Assembly: GCF_002531575.1 (NCBI RefSeq)
Contig: NZ_NWTI01000013.1
Location: 62,001 to 126,000, forward strand
From: Bradyrhizobium sp. Y36
Lineage (GTDB): Bacteria > Pseudomonadota > Alphaproteobacteria > Rhizobiales > Xanthobacteraceae
Reading direction: 5' to 3'
Length of the DNA stretch: 64,000 nt
The notes beneath the pieces were generated by a model. It did no database searches. It was not told the origin of the DNA and worked only from the letters and a program-made list of their open reading frames with translations. How positions within the stretch are numbered: the first letter of the stretch is position 1; each line of letters opens with the position of its first letter. A program made the translations under genes and the position numbers. Of the stretch, positions 17,523 through 25,067 are shown piece after piece.

Positions 17523-17612
17523 CGAAAGCCCGCAGCCGGGTGCATCCCGCGCAGGCCGAACCGAACTATTTCGATGATGCCATTCTGCCGGTGTTTTGCC
17601 CGACGTGTCAAA
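17523..17612 (-). repeat. Intergenic promoter-hairpin cassette, copy A
   Basis: Read on the minus strand, this element starts with TTGACA (17611-17606), then an 18-base spacer, CAGAAT, about 35 bases, and a GC-rich inverted repeat (degenerate in this copy). Nearly the same 30 bases around TTGACA recur in copies at 20077, 20207 and 20971. It sits in the gap after the secreted-protein gene. Whether it is transcribed is inference. Confidence 0.6.
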
Positions 17613-17685
17613 GGAGCAACCCCGATTTCAATTCGAGATGCCCGATAACGCCGTGCTTCAGGCGCACTGAACGTGTTAGCTCGCC

Positions 17686-18749
17686 TCAGGGTAGGCCGAT
17701 GCGCCTGCGCCACATTGCGGACCAATCTTCGTTGTCTGGGGTATCGGATCGTCGCTGCGGCGCTTGATTGAAGCCAGCAAAGACGCCGCCCCCGGAAGGC
17801 GAAGGCCAGGTCGCGTATCGTTCCGCGAGGTCGTTCCCTGGCGAAGACGGAAACGAAGCGTCAGGCGGAATGAAGGGCACCGCCCCGGCACTGCCCGAAT
17901 TGAACACGGATCGGTCCGATTTTTCGGCAGGCATCCTCCCCAAGATCCGCACATCTTCAGGTCGAGTCGCAGGCACCTTGTCCGCGCTTCGTAGATACAG
18001 CTGATGCTCCGGAATGTAAGCCAGTGGGGTCGAAGCTGACGCGTGGCCGGTCAGAGGCGCGATCCAATCGCCAAACCGCTCGGCAAACGTCGAGCTCTTA
18101 TCCGGCCAGACAGCATCACGATCTGCAGGACGCTCGGGCACGCCCGCCACTCGGCCAGTGGCTTCAAGAGATAGTCCGGACTGCGGACGCCCCACACGTT
18201 CCGACGGCGTATCGTATCCCCCGCCGATGAACGCATAGTCCCGCTGGATGCCGCGCAGTGTGTCCGGGATAGGTAGCCGGTGTTGGCTCATGATCTTCGC
18301 CCACGGGTCCTGCGCCAATGTATCTGCAATATCGGACAGATACTCATCATCGATCCTCGGGAGCGCATAGAGTCCCGCGTTCACTCCAGCCGCTCGCATG
18401 ATGCGATCAACGATCGTCGTGCAAACACGAGGATCGAGCTTCAAGGCGTTGTACCAAGGCTCCTCGCGCCCAATGAGATCTCGGCGTGCGCAGCCCTTGC
18501 CTGTTCCTCGGAGATTGGCACCGTGAAAGTCCGATAGTCGTCGCCCAACACGTTGGAAAAGTCGGAAGGTAGCGACATCGATCCCGTTGGCACAGTATGC
18601 ACATCGAATTTTCCGGGCCAGACCGGCATATTGTGCAATCTTGGACCGAAGCCCGCATAAGTCTGTCCCGACGGATCAGTCAGTGTAACGGCCGCGTGTC
18701 CGGCCCCATAGGGATTAAGCTGAACGGTGAGGGCGTGTCGACCTGCCAC
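17686..18749 (-). pseudogene. Frameshifted permuted-papain-like protein with shared C-terminal tail
   Basis: Two overlapping frames form one broken gene. The first runs from GTG 18749 (TAGGAG 6 bases upstream) and encodes GAGHAAVTLTDPSGQTYAGFGP and a block ending FTVPISEEQARAAHAEIS. Near 18480 the matching sequence moves to the next frame (DLIGREEPWYNALKLDPRVCTTIVDRIMRAAG) and runs to the stop at 17686. A His in GHAAVTL followed later by a Cys in RVCTTIV is the order seen in circularly permuted papain-like enzymes, so a peptidase or amidase is possible. The last 120 residues (ERFGDW...PATRPEDVRILGRMP...EDWSAMWRRRIGLP) are the tail shared with 15675-16391 and 22810-23343. Confidence 0.7.
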
Positions 18750-18867
18750 TGCGAACTCCTAAGCATGGCCGTGCCCACAAGGGCCGGCACGATAACATTC
18801 TTTGAGACATTATCCAGGGAAGGCGCCAGGATGAGACAACCAGTCCCGCCGATCCAGGAACCCCGAA

Positions 18868-19203
18868 CTATCGGCCGTCCTTGCGAACCCGATCGAACCA
18901 CCAATCATCGATGCGGTTCAGTGTAGGCGCGACTGCGAAGATGATCTTCTCGAGCATCCATCCGCACAAATAGACGACCGCAAAACTCGATAGATACACG
19001 CCGACTTCAACGACGATGGGGTGATCGACCAGCGGCTCGATCGTGATTGCGGGCATGGTCGCGGCGATGAGCCAGCCCGGAAGGGCGCTGAGCGTCAAGA
19101 AGACGCCGCGCATATTCTCGGCAAAATAAGCCGCTGCCAACAGGAACAGCGCATAGCACGTATAGAAGCCAACGCAGATCAAGCCGCCTCGACTGAGCTT
19201 CAC
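18868..19203 (-). CDS. Small integral membrane protein, unknown
   Basis: From GTG 19203 (GGAG about 10 bases upstream) the 111-aa product has three hydrophobic stretches (LICVGFYTCYALFLLAAAYF; VFLTLSALPGWLIAATMPAI; VVEVGVYLSSFAVVYLCGWML) and a charged C-terminus. It resembles the short membrane proteins found between phage packaging genes, but no family can be named. A longer frame to 19299 has no membrane or family features, so the shorter start is preferred. Confidence 0.55.
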   Translation of the reverse strand: MKLSRGGLICVGFYTCYALFLLAAAYFAENMRGVFLTLSALPGWLIAATMPAITIEPLVDHPIVVEVGVYLSSFAVVYLCGWMLEKIIFAVAPTLNRIDDWWFDRVRKDGR

Positions 19204-19410
19204 GTTTCTGCTTCTCCCGTCATCCGGCGTCGCATCAGCATTCCCAACGCCGACATCGCAGAAACTCACGCAGCGATGGCGCTGCACTTCATAGAACACA
19301 ACAAGAACACCGTCAACCGCAGGTTTAATTCGAAGTCCAATGGCTCGTTGTCTGAACGAGTTGCAGCGCCTGCATCGCGACCGCAGGAAGGAGAGCTGAT
19401 CTGAGCTCGA

Positions 19411-19752
19411 TCAATTTCCATCGCGCGGACCGGCATCCTCGCCGCCGACGGCGTCCTCCGGACGCACGATGACACGCTCGACCCGATGGATCGTTTCACC
19501 GTCTTCGCCGGTCTCGATCGGCTGCGCGGCCTTTCCCCAGCCGCGATCGAGGATCGCGTTGGCCGCCGAGAGGCGCACGGCCGGCGTCGCGTCATCGCTG
19601 CGCATGATGCCGACGAGAACCCTGAGGGCCGTCCTGGTATGGCCGCGCGCCAGCGAGCGGATCTCAGTCAGGGTCCGCGCCCTCGACGTCTTCCTGACCG
19701 CGGGCGAACGCGCCGGCGCGCTCTCTGGATCGCTTTTCATATCATCGCTCAC
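19411..19752 (-). CDS. Phage-type small protein near terminase (possible small terminase/packaging protein)
   Basis: The GTG at 19752 overlaps the stop of the tiny gene upstream (GTGA) and has GGGAG 8 bases away; ATG 19740 is the alternative. The 113-aa product has a charged N-terminus, a helical core (LARGHTRTALRVLVGIMRSDDATPAVRLSAANAILDRGWGKA) and an acidic tail. This core is the type found in rhizobial prophages just upstream of the large terminase, which is where it lies here, with later decay and insertions between. A function in DNA packaging is inference. Confidence 0.6.
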   Translation of the reverse strand: MSDDMKSDPESAPARSPAVRKTSRARTLTEIRSLARGHTRTALRVLVGIMRSDDATPAVRLSAANAILDRGWGKAAQPIETGEDGETIHRVERVIVRPEDAVGGEDAGPRDGN

Positions 19753-19820
19753 GACAACATCTCCCACAGCAGGACCGCGACGAGGCCCGCGAGCGCGAGC
19801 GATATCAGATAGACTGTCAT
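19749..19820 (-). CDS. 23-residue single-helix membrane peptide
   Basis: From ATG 19820 the peptide MTVYLISLALAGLVAVLLWE... is one continuous hydrophobic helix ending EMLS. GGAGG lies 6 bases upstream, and its TGA overlaps the GTG of the next gene, so translation is probably coupled. A second ATG just upstream (19823) is too close to the ribosome site. Its length alone would hide it from most gene finders. The function is unknown; the hydrophobicity and phage context allow a holin-like or regulatory peptide. Confidence 0.5.
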   Translation of the reverse strand: MTVYLISLALAGLVAVLLWEMLS

Positions 19821-20076
19821 CATTCCCTCCACGAAAAAAGAAATGCGCGGCAGATCGCGCAAGGCGAGGCGCGATCGTTTCGGGCGCGAACCCTATCTCC
19901 GTGTCTTCCGGAGGCCGCAGCGGCGCGGGCGATCGGCCCTGACGCCGCGGGCCGGCACGTTCGCGCGTGCGCGGCCAGCAATGGTTCGGACGGCGGCGCG
20001 CCGATCGGCGCTCCATGAACGTCACGTCGAGTGCGTGGCCGGATGCGCGGCCACCGTCCGATTCTGAAATCGAGAC

Positions 20077-20166
20077 GAAAAAACCCGCAGCGGATGTTGT
20101 CCGCGCGGGTGAAACAAACTCGTCTCGATGATGTCATTCTGCCGGTGTTTTGCCCGACGTGTCAAA
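20077..20166 (-). repeat. Intergenic promoter-hairpin cassette, copy B
   Basis: This is the best copy. On the minus strand TTGACA (20165-20160) and CAGAAT (20141-20136) are 18 bases apart. About 25 bases on, an inverted repeat (ACCCGC with GCGGGT, GCGGA with TCCGC, one bulged base) is followed by six T residues. A transcript would be only about 50 nt, nearly all of it the terminator hairpin. Confidence 0.65.
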
Positions 20167-20206
20167 CCTCGTCTGGCGCAACATCGTCGCTGCGAACAGC
20201 GGACAT

Positions 20207-20298
20207 GAAAAAGCCCGCCGCGGATAGATGGCCGCGCGGGCTGAACCAAACTTCTTTCGATGTTGGCATTCTGCCAGTGTTTTGCCCGACGTGTCAAA
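20207..20298 (-). repeat. Intergenic promoter-hairpin cassette, copy C
   Basis: Same design as copy B, 40 bases away in the same orientation: TTGACA (20297-20292), 18-base spacer with one change, AGAAT, and a hairpin (GCCCGC with GCGGGC, GCGG with CCGC) ending in five T residues. The bottom pair of the stem is G-C where copies B and D have A-T, so both sides changed together. Confidence 0.65.
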
Positions 20299-20343
20299 CG
20301 AACGAATGCGCTGGGCATAAGTTGGTCGATCAGGAGGATCGCC

Positions 20344-20550
20344 ATGACATCCAGCACAGGTCGCATGCCGGGCAGCGGAACGTCGCCGCGCAACGAAGAT
20401 GCGCCGCGCATCGAAGAGGCCCCTCCTCTGCACGAGGCAATCATTGAAGATGCCGACGAGACCGGAGACCGGGATCGCGACCTCGTGCACGGCGACGGCG
20501 GCAGCATCGACCTTCCCAGCAAGCCCGGCGATCTGTCGAAGGACGATTAG
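20344..20550 (+). CDS. Small acidic hypothetical protein
   Basis: The ATG at 20344 has AGGAGG 6 bases upstream. The 68-aa product is hydrophilic and strongly acidic in its second half (EAIIEDADETGDRDRDLVHGDGG), with no cysteines and no membrane segment, and is probably disordered. It lies just before a response regulator with a stress-type promoter between them. No function can be assigned. Confidence 0.65.
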   Translation: MTSSTGRMPGSGTSPRNEDAPRIEEAPPLHEAIIEDADETGDRDRDLVHGDGGSIDLPSKPGDLSKDD

Positions 20551-20557
20551 GCCGTTC

Positions 20558-20583
20558 GGAACCTGGCCGACAGGGGCCGCGTT
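20558..20583 (+). promoter_or_regulatory. EcfG-type stress promoter (GGAAC-N17-CGTT)
   Basis: GGAAC at 20558-20562 and CGTT at 20580-20583 are 17 bases apart, which matches the consensus of the alphaproteobacterial general stress sigma factor EcfG. The response regulator gene starts 31 bases downstream. Confidence 0.6.
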
Positions 20584-20613
20584 GATCTCTTCGTTGGAAG
20601 GAACGTTGGTACG

Positions 20614-20958
20614 ATGAGCCACACTGTCCTGGTTGTTGACGACGATCCCGCCGTTCTCGACGTAGTCGTGGGCATGCTGGAGGATCTCGGCTGCCAGGTG
20701 ATCTCCGCCCAAAGCGGGTCGGATGCGCTCGAACGGCTCGTGCAGAACCGGGACATCTCGGTCCTCATCACCGACATCAACATGCCCGGCATGGACGGCC
20801 ACGAGCTGGCCGAGCTGGCCCGGCGCGTCCGCCCGGAGCTGAAGATGCTGCAATTGTCGGGACGCGAGCCCCGGCGCGGCGGCCTGCCGATGATCAGGAA
20901 GCCATTCTCGTTCGAGGAGCTCGCCGACATCCTGCAGCGAACGGCAGGCATTCACTGA
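20614..20958 (+). CDS. Single-domain response regulator (CheY-like receiver)
   Basis: The 114-aa protein is a receiver domain only. The acidic pair is at residues 9-11 (DDD), the phospho-acceptor Asp54 is in LITDINMPGMDGHEL, the conserved Thr/Ser position is Ser82 and the conserved Lys is Lys96 in IRKPFS. All catalytic positions are kept, so it should take phosphate from a histidine kinase, but there is no output domain and no kinase nearby. GGAAGGAA lies about 10 bases before the ATG. A stress-type promoter at 20558 suggests control by the general stress response. Confidence 0.9.
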   Translation: MSHTVLVVDDDPAVLDVVVGMLEDLGCQVISAQSGSDALERLVQNRDISVLITDINMPGMDGHELAELARRVRPELKMLQLSGREPRRGGLPMIRKPFSFEELADILQRTAGIH

Positions 20959-20970
20959 ACATCGCGAGCC

Positions 20971-21062
20971 AAAATAGAACCCGCAGCGGAGGGCTCCCGC
21001 GCGGGTGAAATCAAACTCGGCTGATGGTGCCAATATGGCGGTGTTTTGCCCGACGCGTCAAC
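20971..21062 (-). repeat. Intergenic promoter-hairpin cassette, copy D
   Basis: On the minus strand the -35 box is TTGACG (21061-21056), the 18-base spacer is almost unchanged, and CATATT stands where other copies have CAGAAT. The hairpin (ACCCGC with GCGGGT) is kept but the run of T residues after it is broken. It lies between the response regulator and the monooxygenase gene. Confidence 0.55.
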
Positions 21063-21198
21063 GCGCCGAGCGCGGAAAAAGGAATACCCTCCTCCCAACT
21101 CAATATGTGGTGCGCAACGGGCTTGCTTCAAGGCCCCGCCCCTGCCGTAGAACCCCCGACCCAACACAGATCCAAAGCCACCAGCCGAGGGGGTCAAC

Positions 21199-22725
21199 AT
21201 GCCTGTCCTGCTTCCGACGTCCCGTTCACGCCGCCGCGTCCAGGGAGCCGGCGCGCGGAACCAGATCGACCATGACGTCGTGATCGCCGGCGCCGGGCCG
21301 ACCGGCCTGATGCTGGCCGCCGAGCTCGCGCTCGCCGATGTCGACGTCGCCCTCGTCGAGCGGCGCGCCGACCAGGCGCTGGTCGAAACACGCGCCGGCG
21401 GCCTGCACGCGCGCACCATCGAGATCCTCGATCAGCGCGGCATCGCCGACCGCTTCCTCTCCGAAGGCAAGATCGTCCAGCTGGCCGGCTTTGCCTGGAC
21501 CAGGCTCGACATCAGCGACCTCCCCACGCGGCATGCTTATGGGCTCGCGCTGCGGCAGAACCTGTTCGAGCGCATCCTCGCCGACCGGGTCGCCGAGCTC
21601 GCGGTCCCGTTCTATCGCGCGCGCGAGGTGACGGGTTTTGCGCAGGACGCGGCCGGCATCGACGTGATGCTCTCGGGCGGCGAGCGCTTGCGCGCGGGTT
21701 ATCTGGTCGGCTGCGACGGCGGTCGCAGCCTGGTGCGCAAGGCCGCCGGCATCGACTTCCCCGGCGCCTCGCCGACGCTGAGCAATCTCATGGCCGAGGT
21801 CGAGATGAGCGAAGAGCCGCAGCTTGGCCTGCGTCACGATGCGCTCGGCTTTCACGGCCTCAGCAAGACCGAGAACGGACGCGTAATGGCCGTGTTGACG
21901 GAAGCAACGCTCGCGCGCACCGGCGAGCCCACCTTGCGCGATCTCAGCGACGCCCTCGTCGCGGTCTACGGCACCGACTTCGGTGTCAAGAATCCGAGCT
22001 GGATCTCTCGCTTTACCGATGCGGCGCGGCAGGCCGCATCCTATCGCAAGGACCGCGTGCTGCTCGCCGGCGACGCCGCGCATATCCATCACTCCGTCGG
22101 CGGGCAAGGCCTTAACCTCGGCGTGCAGGACGCCGTCAATCTCGGCTGGAAGCTGGCGCAGGTGGTCAAGGGCATCTCGCCGGACGGCCTGCTCGACAGC
22201 TATCACGCCGAGCGCCATGCCGTGGCCGCGCGCGTGCTGAAAAACACCCTGGCGCAGATCGCCCTGCTCCGCCGCGGCGACGACGGCCTCAAGGCCGCGC
22301 GCGACATCATTTCCGACCTGCTCGCCATGGACGAGCCGCGCCGGCGCTTTGGCGCGATGATGAGCGGGCTCGACATCGCCTACGATCTCGGCGAAGGCCA
22401 CGCGCTGCTTGGCCGGCGCATGCCCGATCTCGATCTGACGGTCGAGGGACGGAAGCTGAACCTGTTCACGCTGCTGCACGGCGGGCGCGGCCTGCTGCTC
22501 GATTTTGGCAGGCGCGGCGGCATCGACCTCATGCCATGGGCCGATCGCATCGACATCGTCAGCGCCGGCACCGATGACGTGTGGGAGCTTCCGGCAATCG
22601 GACAAGTCGCCGCGCCGGGCGCAGTGCTGGTGCGACCGGATGGGCACGTCGCGTGGGTGGGAGACGACGGCAAAAGCGGGCTTGAGGAGGCGTTGACGCG
22701 GTGGTTCGGGCCGACTGCTGCATAG
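21199..22725 (+). CDS. FAD-dependent aromatic monooxygenase (PheA/TfdB, rifampicin-monooxygenase-like)
   Basis: The 508-aa protein is a class A flavoprotein hydroxylase. It has the GxGxxG FAD motif (IAGAGPTGLMLA, about residues 30-41), the DG motif (GCDGGRSLVRKAAG) and the GD motif (LLAGDAAHIHHSVGGQGLNLGVQDAVNLGWKL), then a thioredoxin-like C-terminal domain typical of the phenol hydroxylase/Rox group. It should use NAD(P)H and O2 to hydroxylate an aromatic compound or antibiotic. GAGGGGG precedes the ATG. It has no operon partner. Confidence 0.88.
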   Translation: MPVLLPTSRSRRRVQGAGARNQIDHDVVIAGAGPTGLMLAAELALADVDVALVERRADQALVETRAGGLHARTIEILDQRGIADRFLSEGKIVQLAGFAWTRLDISDLPTRHAYGLALRQNLFERILADRVAELAVPFYRAREVTGFAQDAAGIDVMLSGGERLRAGYLVGCDGGRSLVRKAAGIDFPGASPTLSNLMAEVEMSEEPQLGLRHDALGFHGLSKTENGRVMAVLTEATLARTGEPTLRDLSDALVAVYGTDFGVKNPSWISRFTDAARQAASYRKDRVLLAGDAAHIHHSVGGQGLNLGVQDAVNLGWKLAQVVKGISPDGLLDSYHAERHAVAARVLKNTLAQIALLRRGDDGLKAARDIISDLLAMDEPRRRFGAMMSGLDIAYDLGEGHALLGRRMPDLDLTVEGRKLNLFTLLHGGRGLLLDFGRRGGIDLMPWADRIDIVSAGTDDVWELPAIGQVAAPGAVLVRPDGHVAWVGDDGKSGLEEALTRWFGPTAA

Positions 22726-22742
22726 CACGCCACGTGGCCGCT

Positions 22743-22773
22743 TCCTCTGCCGTTGTTGCCCGACGTGTCAAAC
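22743..22773 (-). repeat. Intergenic cassette, partial copy (promoter half only)
   Basis: The TTGACACGTCGGGCAA segment (minus strand, 22771 downward) is present just after the monooxygenase stop, but the -10 region is changed and no hairpin follows. It is a degraded member of the family at 17523, 20077, 20207 and 20971. Confidence 0.45.
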
Positions 22774-22809
22774 GATCGTCAACGACGTACTCAACTCCGA
22801 GATCAGTCT

Positions 22810-23343
22810 TCAATCCGGCCGAAGCAACGGCCGTATCCAGCGTGAAAACCACTCCTCGGCGCCATTGCTCGGATTGCCTGGAACATTCACGCCGAAGATC
22901 GGAGGTGGAATGAGGTAACTTGGTTCGTCCGCGAACGCGCCGATTGGCTTGCTCGGCTGCGGTTGGTCGCTGTTGGCCGTCGGCAAGGTCCAATTGCCAA
23001 ACCGGTCGTTGAACTCCGTGGAAGGCAGATGCGGCACCGGAGCACTCCCCGACGTGAACACGCTGCCTGCGTTGGACTCGTTGACCTGTGTGAGGCGCCG
23101 GACGTTCTCGGGCGCGACTGATCCCCGTGCCGGAGAATCCGGCACTTTGTACAAGCCTGCCGGCTCGACGGGCACAGAGCCGTCTGCCGTGCTGGCCCAA
23201 TTGCCAAATCGATCCGCAAAAGCGCGGGTCTCTGGATCGATCGAGGAAGCTCCGCCCACCTGCCGCCCGAAGCTCGATGAGGCGGAAGAGCCGCTGCTCC
23301 CGGCTGTGTTGTGGACGTCAAGTCGATTGCCAGCCCTCGCGCA
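22810..23343 (-). pseudogene. Remnant carrying the shared C-terminal tail
   Basis: The frame is open for 177 codons without a convincing start. It encodes a serine-rich stretch (AGSSGSSASSSFG), then FADRFGNWAS, VAPENVRRLTQV, SVFTSGSAPVPHLP, FNDRFGNWTLP and EEWFSRWIRPL, which align in order with the tails of the broken genes at 15675 and 17686. In a second frame just upstream (23321-23366) is PAEIMRELMREGWQST followed by a stop, which looks like the lost first part, so a frameshift near 23320 is likely. The N-terminal domain is gone. Confidence 0.6.
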
Positions 23344-23468
23344 TCAGCTCTCGCATGATTTCGGCCGGTCATGATCGGCAGGCAACGGCCTGTACACGGG
23401 CATCGCTGTGCGCCCTTCGCTTCGCAGGTGAGAGCATGATTGCTCTTCGTTATAGGCGTCCGCGGACA

Positions 23469-23507
23469 GAGCCTTGCGGAGCCTTGCAGAGCCTTGCAGA
23501 GCCTTGG
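23469..23507. repeat. 10-bp tandem repeat
   Basis: The unit GCCTTGCAGA occurs about three and a half times in a row (23471, 23481, 23491, 23501) with one change in the first unit. The stretch 23344-23751 around it holds no gene I can support; the only other thing seen is a weak TTGACA-like remnant near 23625. Confidence 0.7.
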
Positions 23508-23751
23508 CCGGTGACGTGACCTGAGCTCGCCTCGGTCCAAAAGTGAACACAAGCGCCACTACACCCACTTGAGTAAGTCGCTCAAAACACTCAGAAGAAC
23601 GCTCGAAAAAAATTTCGCGCGACGTATCAAATGATGTGACGTTTCCGCGCACGGGGCATAAGCTCCAGGCGTCACCGCAAGGTCCGTGGCATTCACCGGT
23701 GATGAGAACGCCAGTTGCGCTCCCGCGCCACTCTCACGAGGAAGCAGCGCC

Positions 23752-23952
23752 ATGTTGAAGCGGCGTCGTTTCAAGCAGACCATGACACTGAACGAAAGGC
23801 TCGCCGAGGAAGCCAAGCGTTGCCGCGAAGAGGCGCGCGCGCTTGCGCCGGGGCACCGCCGCGAGATGCTGCTGCGCCGGGCGCGGCAGGACGAGATGGC
23901 GATGCAGATCGATTCCTGGCTGCGATCGCCCGGGCTGAGGGCGCCGACATGA
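23752..23952 (+). CDS. Small charged helical protein (conserved rhizobial type)
   Basis: The 66-aa product is basic at the N-terminus (MLKRRRFKQ) and then one long amphipathic helix (TLNERLAEEAKRCREEARAL) followed by RARQDEMAMQIDSWLRSPGL. I recognise this as a common small protein of Bradyrhizobium and relatives whose role is not known. GAGGAAG precedes the ATG, and the stop overlaps the next start (ATGA), so the pair is co-translated. Confidence 0.75.
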   Translation: MLKRRRFKQTMTLNERLAEEAKRCREEARALAPGHRREMLLRRARQDEMAMQIDSWLRSPGLRAPT

Positions 23953-24176
23953 GCCAGCAATATCGCGCTTACCTCGTCGGCGAAGACGGCATCTTCCGCT
24001 CAGCCGAAGCCTTCGAGGCTGCGTCCGACGAGTCCGCCCTCACCTTCGCTCGGCAGTTCACGCGACTCGGCAAGGTCGAGGTCTGGCAGCTCGGCCGCAA
24101 GATCGCGGTGCTCGATTCCGGAGAACCGCTTCCGCCGCTCCCTGCGCGATCCCTGAAGTCGTTGACGCGTCAGTGA
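23949..24176 (+). CDS. Small hypothetical protein, coupled to the upstream gene
   Basis: The 75-aa product begins MSQQYRAYLVGEDGIFRSAEAFEAASDESAL. The pattern of an alternating N-terminal strand and a helix looks like the small 'DUF6894-like' fold proteins common in Bradyrhizobium, but without the exact signature. It overlaps the gene before it by four bases and the convergent DUF6894 gene after it by seven. Confidence 0.7.
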   Translation: MSQQYRAYLVGEDGIFRSAEAFEAASDESALTFARQFTRLGKVEVWQLGRKIAVLDSGEPLPPLPARSLKSLTRQ

Positions 24177-24439
24177 TCGCCTGATCGTCCAGGGGGCCGG
24201 AGGGTCTCGATCGCGAACGACAGCGTCACCTGCATGACAGGGCCGCCGGCGTCGCGAACACCGATTTCCATTCTTTGCCGGGCGCCCGCGGGCGGCGCGG
24301 AGATGATGGCGTCGCGTGCCATGTCGCCGACCGACTTGGCGGCCTCGGCGCGGACCGCGCGCATGCTGGACAGCTCCAGCCCTTCCTCGTCGAGCGCCGT
24401 TCCGCGCTCGTCGGTCAAGTCGAAGTAATATCGCGGCAT
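24170..24439 (-). CDS. DUF6894 family protein
   Basis: The 89-aa protein starts MPRYYFDLTDERGTALDEEGLEL, the signature of the DUF6894 family (R-Y-F/Y-F-D-L...D-x-x-G-x-E), which occurs in many copies in Bradyrhizobium genomes and has no known function. The rest (AVRAEAAKSVGDMARDAI, then the strand MQVTLSFAIE) fits. It overlaps the convergent small gene by seven bases. Confidence 0.85.
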   Translation of the reverse strand: MPRYYFDLTDERGTALDEEGLELSSMRAVRAEAAKSVGDMARDAIISAPPAGARQRMEIGVRDAGGPVMQVTLSFAIETLRPPGRSGDH

Positions 24440-24568
24440 GTTCGTGTTCCTTTGCCCTATTAGGCCCGGGACGGGACAAAGGTTGCTAGCGCCGAAAAAT
24501 TCTGTTGAGGCTGCAACAGGTTCCGGGAACGTCGATCGGACCGCGCGAACTGCACCTGCTGGCGCGCC

Positions 24569-24817
24569 CTATTCCTCCGCGAGCTTGCACTCGATATAGG
24601 CGTCCACCGTCTCGGCGAACGAGCGCTGCACGCCGACCGCCACATCATGCTGGTCGAGTGCGTCGCGCTGGAGCACGCGCAAGCCGCGCCCGCGGGCGCT
24701 GACCGGCGCGGTGTTGAGATATTGGTCGATGGCGCCCTTGGCGATCGGGATGGCCTTGGGATCGCCCCTGGCGATCAGGAGCCTGAGCAGGCTCTGGCAT
24801 TCGGCCAAACCGGGCAT
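24569..24817 (-). CDS. Hypothetical protein
   Basis: From ATG 24817 the 82-aa product starts MPGLAECQSLLRLLIARGDPKAIPIAKGAIDQYLN and is mostly helical and soluble. A weak AAGG lies about 10 bases upstream. A longer frame to 24907 reads in low-complexity arginine/serine sequence, so it is not used. It follows a 34-residue gene by 13 bases and is probably in the same transcript. The family is not recognised. Confidence 0.6.
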   Translation of the reverse strand: MPGLAECQSLLRLLIARGDPKAIPIAKGAIDQYLNTAPVSARGRGLRVLQRDALDQHDVAVGVQRSFAETVDAYIECKLAEE

Positions 24818-24830
24818 GGGAATCAGCCTT

Positions 24831-24935
24831 TCACCGCTGCTGCGACTTCGGCTTCGGCCGCTTGACCGGCTGGGTGTGGGTGCCGAACAGCGCCAGCAGG
24901 AACGCAACTTCTTCCTTCGAACCGATCTGGATCAT
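24831..24935 (-). CDS. 34-residue peptide
   Basis: ATG 24935 has AAAAGGAG 7 bases upstream. The peptide is MIQIGSKEEVAFLLALFGTH followed by a basic proline/lysine-rich tail (QPVKRPKPKSQQR). The start is strong and the composition is gene-like, but no family is known. A possible EcfG-type promoter lies about 133 bases upstream. Confidence 0.5.
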   Translation of the reverse strand: MIQIGSKEEVAFLLALFGTHTQPVKRPKPKSQQR

Positions 24936-25067
24936 GATGATCTCCTTTTCGCTCCGTTGGTCGGGCCCCGGGCATGCGGAGTTCAGGACAATCGGGTTTC
25001 ATCATTGTTTCAGCAATGTTTCGTCGGGCCCTCCCACCGAGGCCCGGCCTGCCTGTGTGCACAAATG

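Noticed and set aside
23619..23650. A further copy of the promoter-hairpin cassette
   Set aside because: Only about 12 bases match and neither the -10 box nor a hairpin is present.
24440..24568. EcfG-type promoter before the DUF6894 gene
   Set aside because: GGAAC is present on the minus strand, but no CGTT or GTT lies 16-17 bases on.
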